A DNA stretch of 64,000 bases from CAUZWH01 sp965224275. GTDB lineage: Bacteria > Pseudomonadota > Alphaproteobacteria > SHVV01. Shown in pieces: positions 8,259 through 16,453 of the stretch. The notes under the pieces are model-generated. The model had not been told where the DNA came from. It did no database searches and was given only the letters and a program-made list of their open reading frames with translations. Positions within the stretch are counted from its first letter, which is position 1. The number at the start of each line of letters is the position of its first letter. Location of the stretch: assembly GCA_965224275.1 (NCBI GenBank), contig CBDCYR010000005.1:868001-932000 (forward strand), in the 5' to 3' direction. Position numbers and translations under genes: made by a program.

Positions 8259-8798
8259 TCAGTCCTCCGCCACGAATTCGTCGGCGCTGAGTTGCGCCAA
8301 ACCGCGTCGGGAGTCGAGCGTCAGCCGGTCCACCAGTCTTGTTCCAACGGCGAAGGTCCGGCCGCCCATCATCGCCGCGCGATTTACGGTTGTTCCATAG
8401 ACATCCAGACGTTCATCGTTCGGCGCGCCGACCCGGCCGCAAGCGACCGGTCCCATCAGAACTTTCACCGACATGACATCTGGATAGTCGCGTTCAGACA
8501 GCCATGCATCACAGGCACGCTTCATCTGCCTCAGCGCGCGCACGGCCCGATCGGGATCCTCGGCTGGAAACACAAACAACCCGGCATCGCCAATCGCCTT
8601 GACCAACACGCCGTCGGCCTGTGCGATGGCCCCTCCAGTGTGGGTAAACAGCGCTGCGGCGAACTCAAGCACCTCGCGCGGCGGCCGTCCTTCGCACCAC
8701 TTGGCGTATCCCATCAGGTCGAAGAATCCGACGATGACCTCGGCTTCGCTGTGTTCTGCAAGTGCTTCCAGATCCATACGCAACACCATAGCGTGCAT
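8259..8798 (-). CDS. Class III adenylate/guanylate cyclase domain protein
   Basis: 179 aa, essentially a lone catalytic domain. The first metal Asp sits in IVGFFDLMGYAKW (about residue 27), the second in VKAIGDAGLFVF (about residue 70), and the late region is YGTTVNRAAMMGG. There is no membrane or sensor domain, so it is cytoplasmic or partnered in trans. The substrate-specifying residues were not resolved. No clear ribosome site precedes the ATG at 8798; ATG codons also occur at positions 3 and 8. Confidence 0.8.
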   Translation of the reverse strand: MHAMVLRMDLEALAEHSEAEVIVGFFDLMGYAKWCEGRPPREVLEFAAALFTHTGGAIAQADGVLVKAIGDAGLFVFPAEDPDRAVRALRQMKRACDAWLSERDYPDVMSVKVLMGPVACGRVGAPNDERLDVYGTTVNRAAMMGGRTFAVGTRLVDRLTLDSRRGLAQLSADEFVAED

Positions 8799-8835
8799 AA
8801 GCTTTGCGGAAAAAACACCAGACTGGATTTCTAGA

Positions 8836-10434
8836 TCATGCGGCGTTTCTCCGCTTCTTGGCAGCGTCGGTTTGGCTCGTCATATTCTTGCCGCTCATGC
8901 CGGGCGCATCTGAATTGTCCCGCCCTTCGAGCAGGGCGCTGATTTCGTCATGGCCGTGGCGCCGGGCATCGTCGAGCGGCGTGTTTCCCCAGCGGTCGAC
9001 CGGCTCTTTGTCAACCTCCTGCGCCAGCAGGTAGCGAACCGCGGCAACATGTCCTTCGACTGCGGCCAAGTGTAGCGGCGTGCGGCCGTCATAGTCGGCC
9101 CGGTTGAGCGTATAGCCGTGGGCGACGAGCCGCTTCAATTCGTCGGTGTCGTCGCGGCTGGCGGCGTGGATCGCGCTGAAGGTCGCGTTGGCCTCGATCG
9201 TCTGCCGGCGTCCGCGCGGATCGAGTTTTCTCGAATCCACCAGGCTGTCGTAGTTGTGAAAATTGAATGTTTCGACGAGTTTGGTGAGGAATTCGACGCC
9301 ACGCACGCTATTGCCATAGGTGTCGAGGCGCGGCGACCACACCGCGATGCCCATCACGTTGGGCACGACCGCGAAGATTGCGCCCGATACACCGGATTTC
9401 GCCGGCATGCCGACCCGGAATGCAAACTCGCCCGAGTAGTCGTACATCCCGCACGAGTACATCATCGATAAACAGTTCTTGACGGTTGCGTCCGCGAACA
9501 CGCGGGTCCCGGTGGGCGGGCAAATTCCGCCATTGGCGAATGTGGCGGCAATGGTCGCCATGCTTTCGGCGGTGGTCGCAACCGAGCACGCCGCGAAGTA
9601 AAGCTCCAGAGTTTTAAAGATATCCGTGCCTGCGGGAAAGGCGCCGACTTCACGCATGTAATGCGCCAAGGCAAAGTTGCGGTCGGCGGTATCACGCTCC
9701 GAGTGGAAGATCGCGTTGTCGAAACCGGGGCGGCAACCGGCCGATAGCGTCGTGATCAAGTCGGTCAGGCCCTCGAATCGGTCGGCCATAGCCATATCCG
9801 GACGCAGCAAGCTGGTGCACATGATGGCGCCGGCATTGATCAACGGATTGTGCGGTAGTCCGGACTTGTTCAGGGAGAGCTCGTTGAACGACATGCCGCT
9901 CGGTTCACGGCCGACATGGTGATGGACATGCGCTTCACCCCACGCCTCCAGTGCCGCGCTGTATAAGATCGGTTTGCAGCTTGATTGAAAAGAGAAGGGA
10001 GCGGCGCAATCGCCGAGGTCGAGGCGCTGGCCATCGATGGTGCAGACCGAGACACCGAATTGCTCGGGGTCGACTCGCGCGAGTTGGGGGATGTAGCTCG
10101 CGACCTTACCTGATTGGTTGGGTTTGACTGCGTCATAGAGGGATTGAAGATGGCCGGTGAACGCCGCGAATTGCGGAATCACTAGCTCCTCTTTCATCGT
10201 TCGTTCAAGCAGAGACTGGCCGTTCCGCATGATGTCGGCGAACGAGGCGGCATCGATGATGCCATCGGCGCCCCGAGCATCTTGGGTGAGGCGCTCGGTC
10301 AGAGCCAACAATCGCGGATCGCTATGTGAAAGACCGGCTTGGGTCAAGCGCGATAGTATGTCCTTTACCGCGACCGCGCCGATGCCGTTTTCGTCCAGTG
10401 CCTTGAATACCGAATGAGATAGTTCGTTGTGCAT
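8836..10434 (-). CDS. glsA: Glutaminase with ankyrin repeats and EF-hand-like N-terminus
   Basis: 532 aa from the ATG at 10434, which is preceded by AGGAGCGAGG. The order is an N-terminal helical EF-hand-like region (VFKALDENGIGAVAVKDIL), a serine-dependent glutaminase domain (FSFQSSCKPILY with the SxxK motif, LPHNPLINAGAIM, MPAKSGVSGAIFAVVPNVMG), then ankyrin repeats (YDGRTPLHLAAVEGHVAAV, WGNTPLDDARRHGHDEI) and a basic tail. It hydrolyses glutamine to glutamate and ammonia in the cytoplasm. This domain order matches long animal and bacterial glutaminases. It follows glnII on the same strand, separated by a hairpin, so synthesis and hydrolysis of glutamine appear to be encoded together. Confidence 0.92.
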   Translation of the reverse strand: MHNELSHSVFKALDENGIGAVAVKDILSRLTQAGLSHSDPRLLALTERLTQDARGADGIIDAASFADIMRNGQSLLERTMKEELVIPQFAAFTGHLQSLYDAVKPNQSGKVASYIPQLARVDPEQFGVSVCTIDGQRLDLGDCAAPFSFQSSCKPILYSAALEAWGEAHVHHHVGREPSGMSFNELSLNKSGLPHNPLINAGAIMCTSLLRPDMAMADRFEGLTDLITTLSAGCRPGFDNAIFHSERDTADRNFALAHYMREVGAFPAGTDIFKTLELYFAACSVATTAESMATIAATFANGGICPPTGTRVFADATVKNCLSMMYSCGMYDYSGEFAFRVGMPAKSGVSGAIFAVVPNVMGIAVWSPRLDTYGNSVRGVEFLTKLVETFNFHNYDSLVDSRKLDPRGRRQTIEANATFSAIHAASRDDTDELKRLVAHGYTLNRADYDGRTPLHLAAVEGHVAAVRYLLAQEVDKEPVDRWGNTPLDDARRHGHDEISALLEGRDNSDAPGMSGKNMTSQTDAAKKRRNAA

Positions 10435-10458
10435 GTCCTCGCTCCTAGGAACCTGGGC

Positions 10459-10484
10459 GGGGGCTGGCATGGCGGCCAGCCCCC
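10459..10484 (-). terminator. Hairpin in the glnII-glsA gap with a 10-base C/G run
   Basis: GGGGGCTGGC and GCCAGCCCCC form a 10-bp stem between the glnII stop and the glsA ribosome site. The plus strand carries ten consecutive C (10480-10489). It could attenuate readthrough from glnII into glsA. The homopolymer is slippage-prone but lies outside coding sequence. Confidence 0.55.
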
Positions 10485-10519
10485 CCCCCAATAGGCCAAC
10501 GGGCAACGCAACGCGGTGT

Positions 10520-11611
10520 TTAGGCGGCGATTGCCCGCTCCGCGTTGTCGAAATCGTGAAACGCCCGCATGCCGTCGCACACGGTGGCGACCAGACAAGC
10601 GGTGACCAGATAGGGGTCGGCGTTTGCCCCGGGCCGCCGGTCTTCCAGATAGCCGTGACCGTCGTGCGCCACGGGCTGGGGTATCCGGATCGACGCGCCG
10701 CGATGACCGACACCCGATTTGAACGTGTCGATATCACACGTTTCGTGCAATCCGGTTAGCCGCTCGTGCAGGCGCTCGCCGTAGTGCTGGATATGGAACG
10801 CATGGCCGCTTTCCAACTTGCTCACGGCCCGGCGGATCGCATCAGAGCCGATCTCCGGATCGCGAGTGGCGGCCGTGGAGAAGTTGGTGTGCATGCCCGC
10901 GCCGTTCCAATCGCCGGGAACCGGCTTGTTGTCGAACGAGATGGTCACATCATGGGTTTCGCCGACGCGGTGCAGGAGATAACGGGCCATCCACAAGTGG
11001 TCGGCCATTGCCAACGCGTCAGTTTCATCATCGATGCCCCGGTAGCCAATCTGGAACTCCCATTGGCCGGGCATCACTTCGGCATTGAGGCCATACACCA
11101 TCAGGCCGGCCGACATGCACGCCTCGGCATGGGCGTGGGCAATGTCGCGGCCGAATGCGCGGTCGCCGCCGACACCGCAATAATACGGCCCTTGCGGTGG
11201 CGGAAAGCCGTTGGCCGGGAAGCCAAGCGGCACGCCGTGGCGGTAGATCGTGTACTCCTGTTCGAAGCCCGCCCACGGCTCGGCGCCAGCATCGATCCCC
11301 GCCAGCACCCGGCACAATCGCGCGCGCTGGTTGGTCCGATGGGGCGTCCCGTCGGTGTTGAGCACCTCGCAAAGCACCAGGTGATTGCCGGCCGCGTGCG
11401 TCGGGTCCTGCGCCACGCGCACAGGCTTGAGGAGGCAATCCGAGGCATCGCCGGTGGCCTGTTCGGTGGAAGATCCATCGAAATTCCACTCCGGGAAATC
11501 GGCCGCGACAGCTTGTTTCGGAACGTCGACGACCCGCGCCTTGGACCGGAGCTGCTGCGTCGGCTGACTAACGTCGAGCCAGATATATTCTGCAAATCCA
11601 AATGTACTCAT
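10520..11611 (-). CDS. glnII: Glutamine synthetase type II
   Basis: 363 aa, the normal length for GS-II. Signatures are AEYIWLDVS, PEWNFDGSSTEQATG (N-terminal GS signature), GFEQEYTI, GPYYCGVGGDRAFGRDIAHA, PGQWEFQIGY and FDNKPVPGDWNGAGMHTNFS. It makes glutamine from glutamate, ammonia and ATP. GS-II is eukaryotic-like and known in rhizobia and some other bacteria. GGAGAAGG precedes the ATG. It is first in a likely operon with glutaminase. A palindromic operator candidate lies about 150 bp upstream. Confidence 0.95.
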   Translation of the reverse strand: MSTFGFAEYIWLDVSQPTQQLRSKARVVDVPKQAVAADFPEWNFDGSSTEQATGDASDCLLKPVRVAQDPTHAAGNHLVLCEVLNTDGTPHRTNQRARLCRVLAGIDAGAEPWAGFEQEYTIYRHGVPLGFPANGFPPPQGPYYCGVGGDRAFGRDIAHAHAEACMSAGLMVYGLNAEVMPGQWEFQIGYRGIDDETDALAMADHLWMARYLLHRVGETHDVTISFDNKPVPGDWNGAGMHTNFSTAATRDPEIGSDAIRRAVSKLESGHAFHIQHYGERLHERLTGLHETCDIDTFKSGVGHRGASIRIPQPVAHDGHGYLEDRRPGANADPYLVTACLVATVCDGMRAFHDFDNAERAIAA

Positions 11612-11759
11612 TACGTTTTCCTTCTCCGTGCGAGTTCGGTTTGCGCTCCCGAGCCCGCGGCACTCTCGCCGCGTTATGGACCGGTTGAGCAGAGCCCTCA
11701 GGACTCAAGAAGGAGATGGTGCGCGGCCGTGATCGAAGCGTTCGGCGTAGCGTGAATTG

Positions 11760-11786
11760 TTCGTGAAAGTTCACGAATTCGTGAAC
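11760..11786. promoter_or_regulatory. Operator-like palindrome upstream of glnII
   Basis: GTTCACGAATTCGTGAAC (11769-11786) is a perfect 18-bp palindrome. An extra half-site TTCGTGAA (11760-11767) stands directly before it, giving three TTCRYGAA boxes. Its place 150-175 bp before glnII on the promoter side suggests a repressor or activator site. No regulator gene is adjacent. Confidence 0.6.
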
Positions 11787-12090
11787 TCGCCAAAATTTAT
11801 CGGCGACAAATTGTGACCGCCCTGGCCGACGGGCGCAGCTGGAGCCTCAAGGGGTGTCGGCTTTACTCCCGATTACGGAAGTAGCAAACGATGGCCCGGA
11901 CAGGCATTTGCAGCCAAACGCAGACATTCGGTTCAACACGCAAGGGATGGTGGCCAGCGACCGGAGCCGGCTCGGCTGACGTTCGTGGCGCGGTGGTTAA
12001 TCATCCTCAGTCAATTTCTTGCTCCTTGAGACCTCGACCGGCCGGCGGCGCGGCCACCTCACGGCCGAAAGGTCGATGGAGTGGATGGGA
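11787..12090. other. Gene-free stretch
   Basis: Between the glnII upstream region and the convergent end of the MBL-fold gene I see no ORF with a ribosome site or family likeness and no clear hairpin. Confidence 0.5.
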
Positions 12091-13053
12091 TTAGCCACCG
12101 GCGAGGTCGCTATAGGTCACGCGCAGGTTCCAGCGGTGTACGGCAATAAAGAAATCGCCGAGCGCCGCAAAGGGTGAATCCGCCGATATGACGTAGGCGG
12201 CGGGAAGCTCGTTCCCGCTCAGCACCTCGTCCAGCGTATGGCCCTGGAGCCGAGCGCCGCGGACCGTATGCACAAGATCGTTGAGGTACGCGAGATACCG
12301 GCCCAGGATCGCGCCCGTCGTGGGAATCGCGTGGCCAGGGATGATAGTTCGCGCGTCAACGCTCTGTGCAAAACGCGCGAGCGTCGCGAGGTAGTTCACC
12401 GCCCCGCCCTCGATGAGAAAGGGGAGGGTGCCCTCGCCTAACACGAGATTGCCGGTCCAAGCGACCTTCGCTTCGGGCACGTAGACGACGGTATCGCCCG
12501 GCGTGTTTCCTGAGCCGAAGTGATAGAGCTCGACGACGCGCCCGCCGAGATCGATCTTCATGGTGTGGTCGAACGTGATGTCCGGCAGCCTGAGCCGCGT
12601 TTCGCGGAAAATGGTCGCGTCGCTCATGCTTGCGGCGGTGAGCCGGTGCGCGACAATGCGCGTGTCCTCTGGGAAGGCATAATTCCCAAAGGTGTGGTCG
12701 CCGTGATAGTTGGTGTTGACCAAATACAGGATTGGCTTGTCCGTGACCTCGTGCACACGGGCCTGGATCTGGCGCGCCATGTCGCCGCTTATGTGGGCGT
12801 CTATGACGAGCACGCCTTCTTCGCCGACCACGAATCCGGAATTGTCGGTCGGCGGCTTATTCGAGACGAGGGCGTAGACACCTGGCGCCAGCTCCCTCGT
12901 TTCGAGTACCACGCCTTCCGGGTGGAGCGGGGGCGGGGGAAAGCCCTCAGCTAACGCGCTGGGTGCCGCTTCGGCGCGGGCCGCCACGATTTGGCCGAAA
13001 GAGAGGAGCGCGAACGCGCCTATGGCTAGAGCGATGATTGCTGGGAATCTCAT
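12091..13053 (-). CDS. Exported metallo-beta-lactamase-fold hydrolase
   Basis: 320 aa with a signal peptide (MRFPAIIALAIGAFALLSF up to AEA) and an MBL fold. The metal motif appears as NTNYHGDHTFGN; later ligands are in GNTPGDTVVYVP and IIPGHAIPTTG. AGGAGAAAATC precedes the ATG. Related periplasmic proteins accompany quinoprotein dehydrogenases or act on unknown substrates. The loss of the first His of HxHxDH (Tyr here) is seen in some subfamilies. Likely periplasmic Zn hydrolase, substrate unknown. Confidence 0.85.
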   Translation of the reverse strand: MRFPAIIALAIGAFALLSFGQIVAARAEAAPSALAEGFPPPPLHPEGVVLETRELAPGVYALVSNKPPTDNSGFVVGEEGVLVIDAHISGDMARQIQARVHEVTDKPILYLVNTNYHGDHTFGNYAFPEDTRIVAHRLTAASMSDATIFRETRLRLPDITFDHTMKIDLGGRVVELYHFGSGNTPGDTVVYVPEAKVAWTGNLVLGEGTLPFLIEGGAVNYLATLARFAQSVDARTIIPGHAIPTTGAILGRYLAYLNDLVHTVRGARLQGHTLDEVLSGNELPAAYVISADSPFAALGDFFIAVHRWNLRVTYSDLAGG

Positions 13054-13193
13054 GATTTTCTCCTAGGTTCGGGTTTGACTACTCATGATTTGCAAAAAAA
13101 TCTTGACGTCTCCACTGACCGCGTTGCGGCCTGGGAGATTGCTGCCGCGCGAGGTTCTTTCTGATCGGCGGTGCTCGCAACCGCCAGTGTCGG

Positions 13194-14339
13194 CTATGAA
13201 ACCAATTCCAGATCCGGCGCCACAGATGACGCTGCCGGCAAAAGATGGAGAAGCTGCCGCTCGGCAGTCACGCGCCACTCGGCACTGTCTGGTGCCAGAA
13301 CAGGCTTGTTCAGAAGCGGGTATCCGCGATCACGCTCCCAGGCATCCAGATCCGGTGCTTTGGTTACCAGCATTTTCATGAGAAAGCCGATGGCCTGTGC
13401 TTTCGTTCCGATCTTTACGACCGGATAAATACGCGACGGATCTTTGATGTACCTGCCCGCCATGGTCTCGAAATCCTCCGGTGCCTGGCCGGTGACCTCC
13501 AGCACGTGATTGGTGGGCCCTCCGGCGGCGAATGCGCCGCCTTTGAGATCCTCGAAGTAGTGACGTAGTTGAGAGAGCTCTAACGGCTGGAAGCCTTGGG
13601 CAACCCCCGCCTTGCTGAAGGTTTTGAACGAGACATCTTTGTAAGTGACCCGGCGTCCGAGAATATGGCCGAGGGTTTCAGCAACGTCCTGTGGCGAAAT
13701 CAGCTCGGGCCCGGTCGGTCGATAAGTCTTGCCGATATGGGCGGCCGGGTCGGCCAATGCGGCCGTCGCAACGCGCGCAATGTCTTCGTTCGACGGCGGC
13801 GCATTGAGGCCGTCACCAAACGGAGCCATGAACTGGCCGAAATGTACGATCGCTGGCAGGCCGAGCAAATACATGACCCCAAATAGTCCCGGATTTATGT
13901 GGATAACATCCACCGACGGCATCCAGCGATAGATCTGATTGGACAACCAGTGCTCGCGGGTGACGATCGATGGATGTGTGGCATGAGGAGTCCATTGGCT
14001 CATCAGTGCGACCACTTCGAGCTTGGCTTCCTCCGCCGCGATGGCGAAAAGCATCGTATTGTGCAAGAGATTGAGGACAACGGGCGGGCAATGGTAAGCG
14101 CGTTGGACGCCGACCATCGACGCTCTGAGATCTCGATAATCGAACATATCGCCAACGAATAACTCAGCGCCCGCTTTCTCCAGCGCCGTGGCTCGGGCGT
14201 CCCTGCGCCGCACAAAGGCGCGCACGGGAAATCCCATTTCGAGAAGTTGGTAAACGGCGGCGGAACCGGTGTGACCTGCGGGGCGCACGATTTCCGCGAG
14301 GTTCGGCATCAACACCGGTGAGATGCTGGTCGGTAACAT
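13194..14339 (-). CDS. NmrA-like NAD(P)-binding protein, 5' end replaced
   Basis: The open frame is 381 aa and carries an NmrA/SDR-like fold: GHTGSAAVYQLLEMGFPVRAF, here seen as GHTGSAAVYQLLEMG plus FPVRAFVRR, then FVGDMFDYRDLRASM, IARVATAALADPAAHIGKTY and RPTGPELISPQDVAE. The first 16 residues are not family sequence: they are antisense to a cyclase remnant on the other strand. The expected first strand of the Rossmann fold (like ILVTGAT) is missing, so the gene was joined to foreign DNA near 14290. It may still be translated but probably does not bind nucleotide normally. A second homologue, also 5'-truncated, is at 24556-25485. Confidence 0.7.
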   Translation of the reverse strand: MLPTSISPVLMPNLAEIVRPAGHTGSAAVYQLLEMGFPVRAFVRRRDARATALEKAGAELFVGDMFDYRDLRASMVGVQRAYHCPPVVLNLLHNTMLFAIAAEEAKLEVVALMSQWTPHATHPSIVTREHWLSNQIYRWMPSVDVIHINPGLFGVMYLLGLPAIVHFGQFMAPFGDGLNAPPSNEDIARVATAALADPAAHIGKTYRPTGPELISPQDVAETLGHILGRRVTYKDVSFKTFSKAGVAQGFQPLELSQLRHYFEDLKGGAFAAGGPTNHVLEVTGQAPEDFETMAGRYIKDPSRIYPVVKIGTKAQAIGFLMKMLVTKAPDLDAWERDRGYPLLNKPVLAPDSAEWRVTAERQLLHLLPAASSVAPDLELVS

Positions 14340-14772
14340 CGGGTCGCACCGCAGATTCAGCTATGCCGCGATGGGCGATGCCGCCAATGTCGGATCGCGC
14401 CTCGAAGGTGCTAACAAGTACTACGGCACCGACATCCTGGTCGGCGATAGGACTTATGAACTGTGCCGCGATCGCTTCGAATTCAGGGAGATCGACCGAG
14501 TAAGGGTAAAGGGCCGCGAAGCACCAGTAACCCTGTACCTGCCGATTTGCCGCGCCAACGACCTCACGCCCGAAATGGCGAGTCTAAAAGAGAGTTTTGC
14601 CGCTGCGCTATTGGCCTATCGGCAGTGCGATTTCGAGCGTGCGCTTGCCGCGTTCGAAAAACTCGCGCACGTGGATACCGTTTCGGCGGTGTTTGTCGAA
14701 CGGGTACGTGGCATGCTCGCGACGGCAACGAATGCACCATGGGATGGCGTCACGGATCTGTCTTCGAAGTAG
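14296..14772 (+). pseudogene. C-terminal remnant of a class III adenylate cyclase
   Basis: The frame from about 14296 reads ARFGINTGEMLVGNIGSHRR, then FSYAAMGDAANVGSRLEGAN, the second half of a class III cyclase catalytic domain, followed by a TPR-like tail (AYRQCDFERALAAFEKLA). The first half, including the metal-binding region and any CHASE2 sensor, is absent. Homology stops at the junction with the NmrA-like gene on the opposite strand. It cannot be active alone. Confidence 0.85.
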
Positions 14773-15250
14773 GTCTCGATGCCTGTAATTGGCCTATAAA
14801 TGCCCGATTAAGCCGTCGCTAACAACTTCCGTTATTGGGGTAGAAACGACCTTGGGGCGGGAGTTTGAGCCTTCGAAGGGCGGCGCGTTTGGGCATCAGA
14901 AATTCTGCCCCAAGCCGCCGCCACGACGGCCGTTGTCGCCGGCGGCAAGCGTTATTGCTATGACCGCGACGCCACCCCTCAACACAGAGTCCTGCTCGGC
15001 GCGTGCCTGCCCGGTTCCGCTGAGATTAGCCGTGAGGAATACGATGCGCGCCCTTAGCGGCTCGATCCTTACCGGGTCGTGGCCCTCGCCAAACGGCACC
15101 GCGTTGCCGCAGATTCGTCCTGATGCCTCGTGGGCGCGGTCGATCCGGCCCAACTCACCCCGCTGAACAGCCATTTTGCGCTGCTTGACGCGAGGCAGCC
15201 CCGGCGACATTATCCGGCGCGCTCCGCCCCGGCGGAACGCCTCCCGGTAA
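14773..15250. other. Gene-free stretch containing copy A of a dispersed repeat
   Basis: No gene is supported here. About 14796-14890 carries a diverged repeat: TATAAATGCCCG, then GTCGCTAACAACTTCCGTT, CGACCTT and AGTTTGAGCC in order. The same blocks in the same order occur at 63547-63655. Open frames on both strands here lack ribosome sites and recognisable domains. Confidence 0.55.
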
Positions 15251-15326
15251 GGGGCCGTAGCTCAGTTGGGAGAGCGCGACGTTCGCAATGTCGAGGTCAG
15301 GGGTTCGATTCCCCTCGGCTCCACCA
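15251..15326 (+). tRNA. tRNA-Ala (anticodon CGC)
   Basis: 76 nt. The acceptor GGGGCCG pairs with CGGCTCC and the CCA end is encoded. The D-arm contains GCTCAGTTGGGAGAGC, the anticodon stem CGACG/TGTCG closes loop TTCGCAA, giving CGC for GCG codons, and the T-arm is CAGGGGTTCGATTCCCCT. All standard features are present. The downstream flank holds no integrase or attachment-site duplicate. Confidence 0.95.
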
Positions 15327-15410
15327 AACCCCCAACCGACGACGCGTCGCAGCAACGGCGCAGTTTCGTACAGTTCGTAATCCCGCAATTGTTGTCGATC
15401 CGCGCGACCC

Positions 15411-16421
15411 TCAACCCGAAATCGGCTGGCGGCCGATAATCGGATAGGCTGGATCCGTATACCCCGGGGTTGAGCTGTGACCTCGTGGCACTAGGCCGTC
15501 GATCAGCGCTTCGTCATCGGCATCGAACCGGTGCCGCAACGCCTTCAGATACTCGTCCCATTGGCCGATGGTACGCGGGCCGGCAATGGCCGACGCTACC
15601 AGACGGTTGTTGAGCACCCACAGGAATGCGAATTGCGCCGCCGTCATGCCCTTCGATCGGGCATGGTCGGCGACCCGTTGGGCAATTTTCAGCGACTCGT
15701 CGCGGTACTCGGTCGTCAGCAAGCGCCGATCGTTGCGCCCGGCCCGGCTTGCCTTGGTCGCCGACTTGCCGGGCGTGTATTTACCCGTGAGCACTCCGCG
15801 CGCCAGCGGACTATAGGGAACCACGCCGATCCCGTAATTGGCGCAAGCTGGCAACACTTCGTCTTCCGCGTAGCGGCTCACCGCATTGTAGAGCGGCTGG
15901 CACGCGACCGGTCGGTCGACCCCCATCGCGTCGCACAGCCGCACGACCTCGGCGATGCGCCAGCCGCGAAAATTGCTGACACCGAAATAGCGGATCTTAC
16001 CCTGGCGGATGACATCGCCCATGGCGCTGATGGTTTCGGCCAGCGGCGTGGTTTGGTTATCGACATGGATATAGTAGATGTCGATAAAGTCGGTGCCGAG
16101 CCGTGCCAGGCTCGACTCGATCTGCCGCATAAGCCTCTTGCGCGTTACCCCGGCCTGGTTCGGCCCCGGCGTGAAACCGCCGCCGAATTTTGTTGCTAGC
16201 ACCCAATCATGGCGCTGACGCTTGATGTAGCGGCCGACCACGCGTTCGGATCCGCCGTTGGCATAGACGTCGGCCGTGTCGATGAAATTGATTCCGGCAT
16301 CGCGCGCCCGGGCAATGATTCGGCCCCCCACCGCCGCCGCGGTCTGGGCCCCAAACATCATGGCCCCCAAACAAATTGGCGATACTTCGAGTCCGGCTGG
16401 ACTAAGTGTGCGGTAATCCAT
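15411..16421 (-). CDS. Aldo/keto reductase
   Basis: 336 aa TIM-barrel oxidoreductase. The start at 16421 (MDYRTLSPAGLEVSPICLG) follows GGTGGAGAGCAC. Catalytic-tetrad regions are FIDTADVYANGGSE (Asp, Tyr), WVLATKFGG (Lys) and IYYIHVDNQTTPLAET (His-type position). The NADPH-binding part includes VVPYSPLARGVLTGKY. It reduces aldehydes or ketones, with unknown substrate. It lies downstream of the ABC transporter operon on the same strand, about 30 bp away, and may be cotranscribed. Confidence 0.9.
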   Translation of the reverse strand: MDYRTLSPAGLEVSPICLGAMMFGAQTAAAVGGRIIARARDAGINFIDTADVYANGGSERVVGRYIKRQRHDWVLATKFGGGFTPGPNQAGVTRKRLMRQIESSLARLGTDFIDIYYIHVDNQTTPLAETISAMGDVIRQGKIRYFGVSNFRGWRIAEVVRLCDAMGVDRPVACQPLYNAVSRYAEDEVLPACANYGIGVVPYSPLARGVLTGKYTPGKSATKASRAGRNDRRLLTTEYRDESLKIAQRVADHARSKGMTAAQFAFLWVLNNRLVASAIAGPRTIGQWDEYLKALRHRFDADDEALIDGLVPRGHSSTPGYTDPAYPIIGRQPISG

Positions 16422-16453
16422 TGTGCTCTCCACCCGCGACTGGCCGCGCGGTT

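Noticed and set aside
10766..11755. 329-aa open frame opposite glnII
   Set aside because: Shadow of a well-supported glutamine synthetase.
14796..14890. CRISPR-like array
   Set aside because: The repeat occurs once here and once 49 kb away; no regularly spaced repeats or cas genes anywhere in the window.
14896..15210. Minus-strand ORF beside tRNA-Ala
   Set aside because: No ribosome site or recognisable domain; part of it lies next to the dispersed repeat.
15251..15326. tRNA-Ala as an integration site
   Set aside because: No 3'-end duplicate and no integrase within 29 kb.
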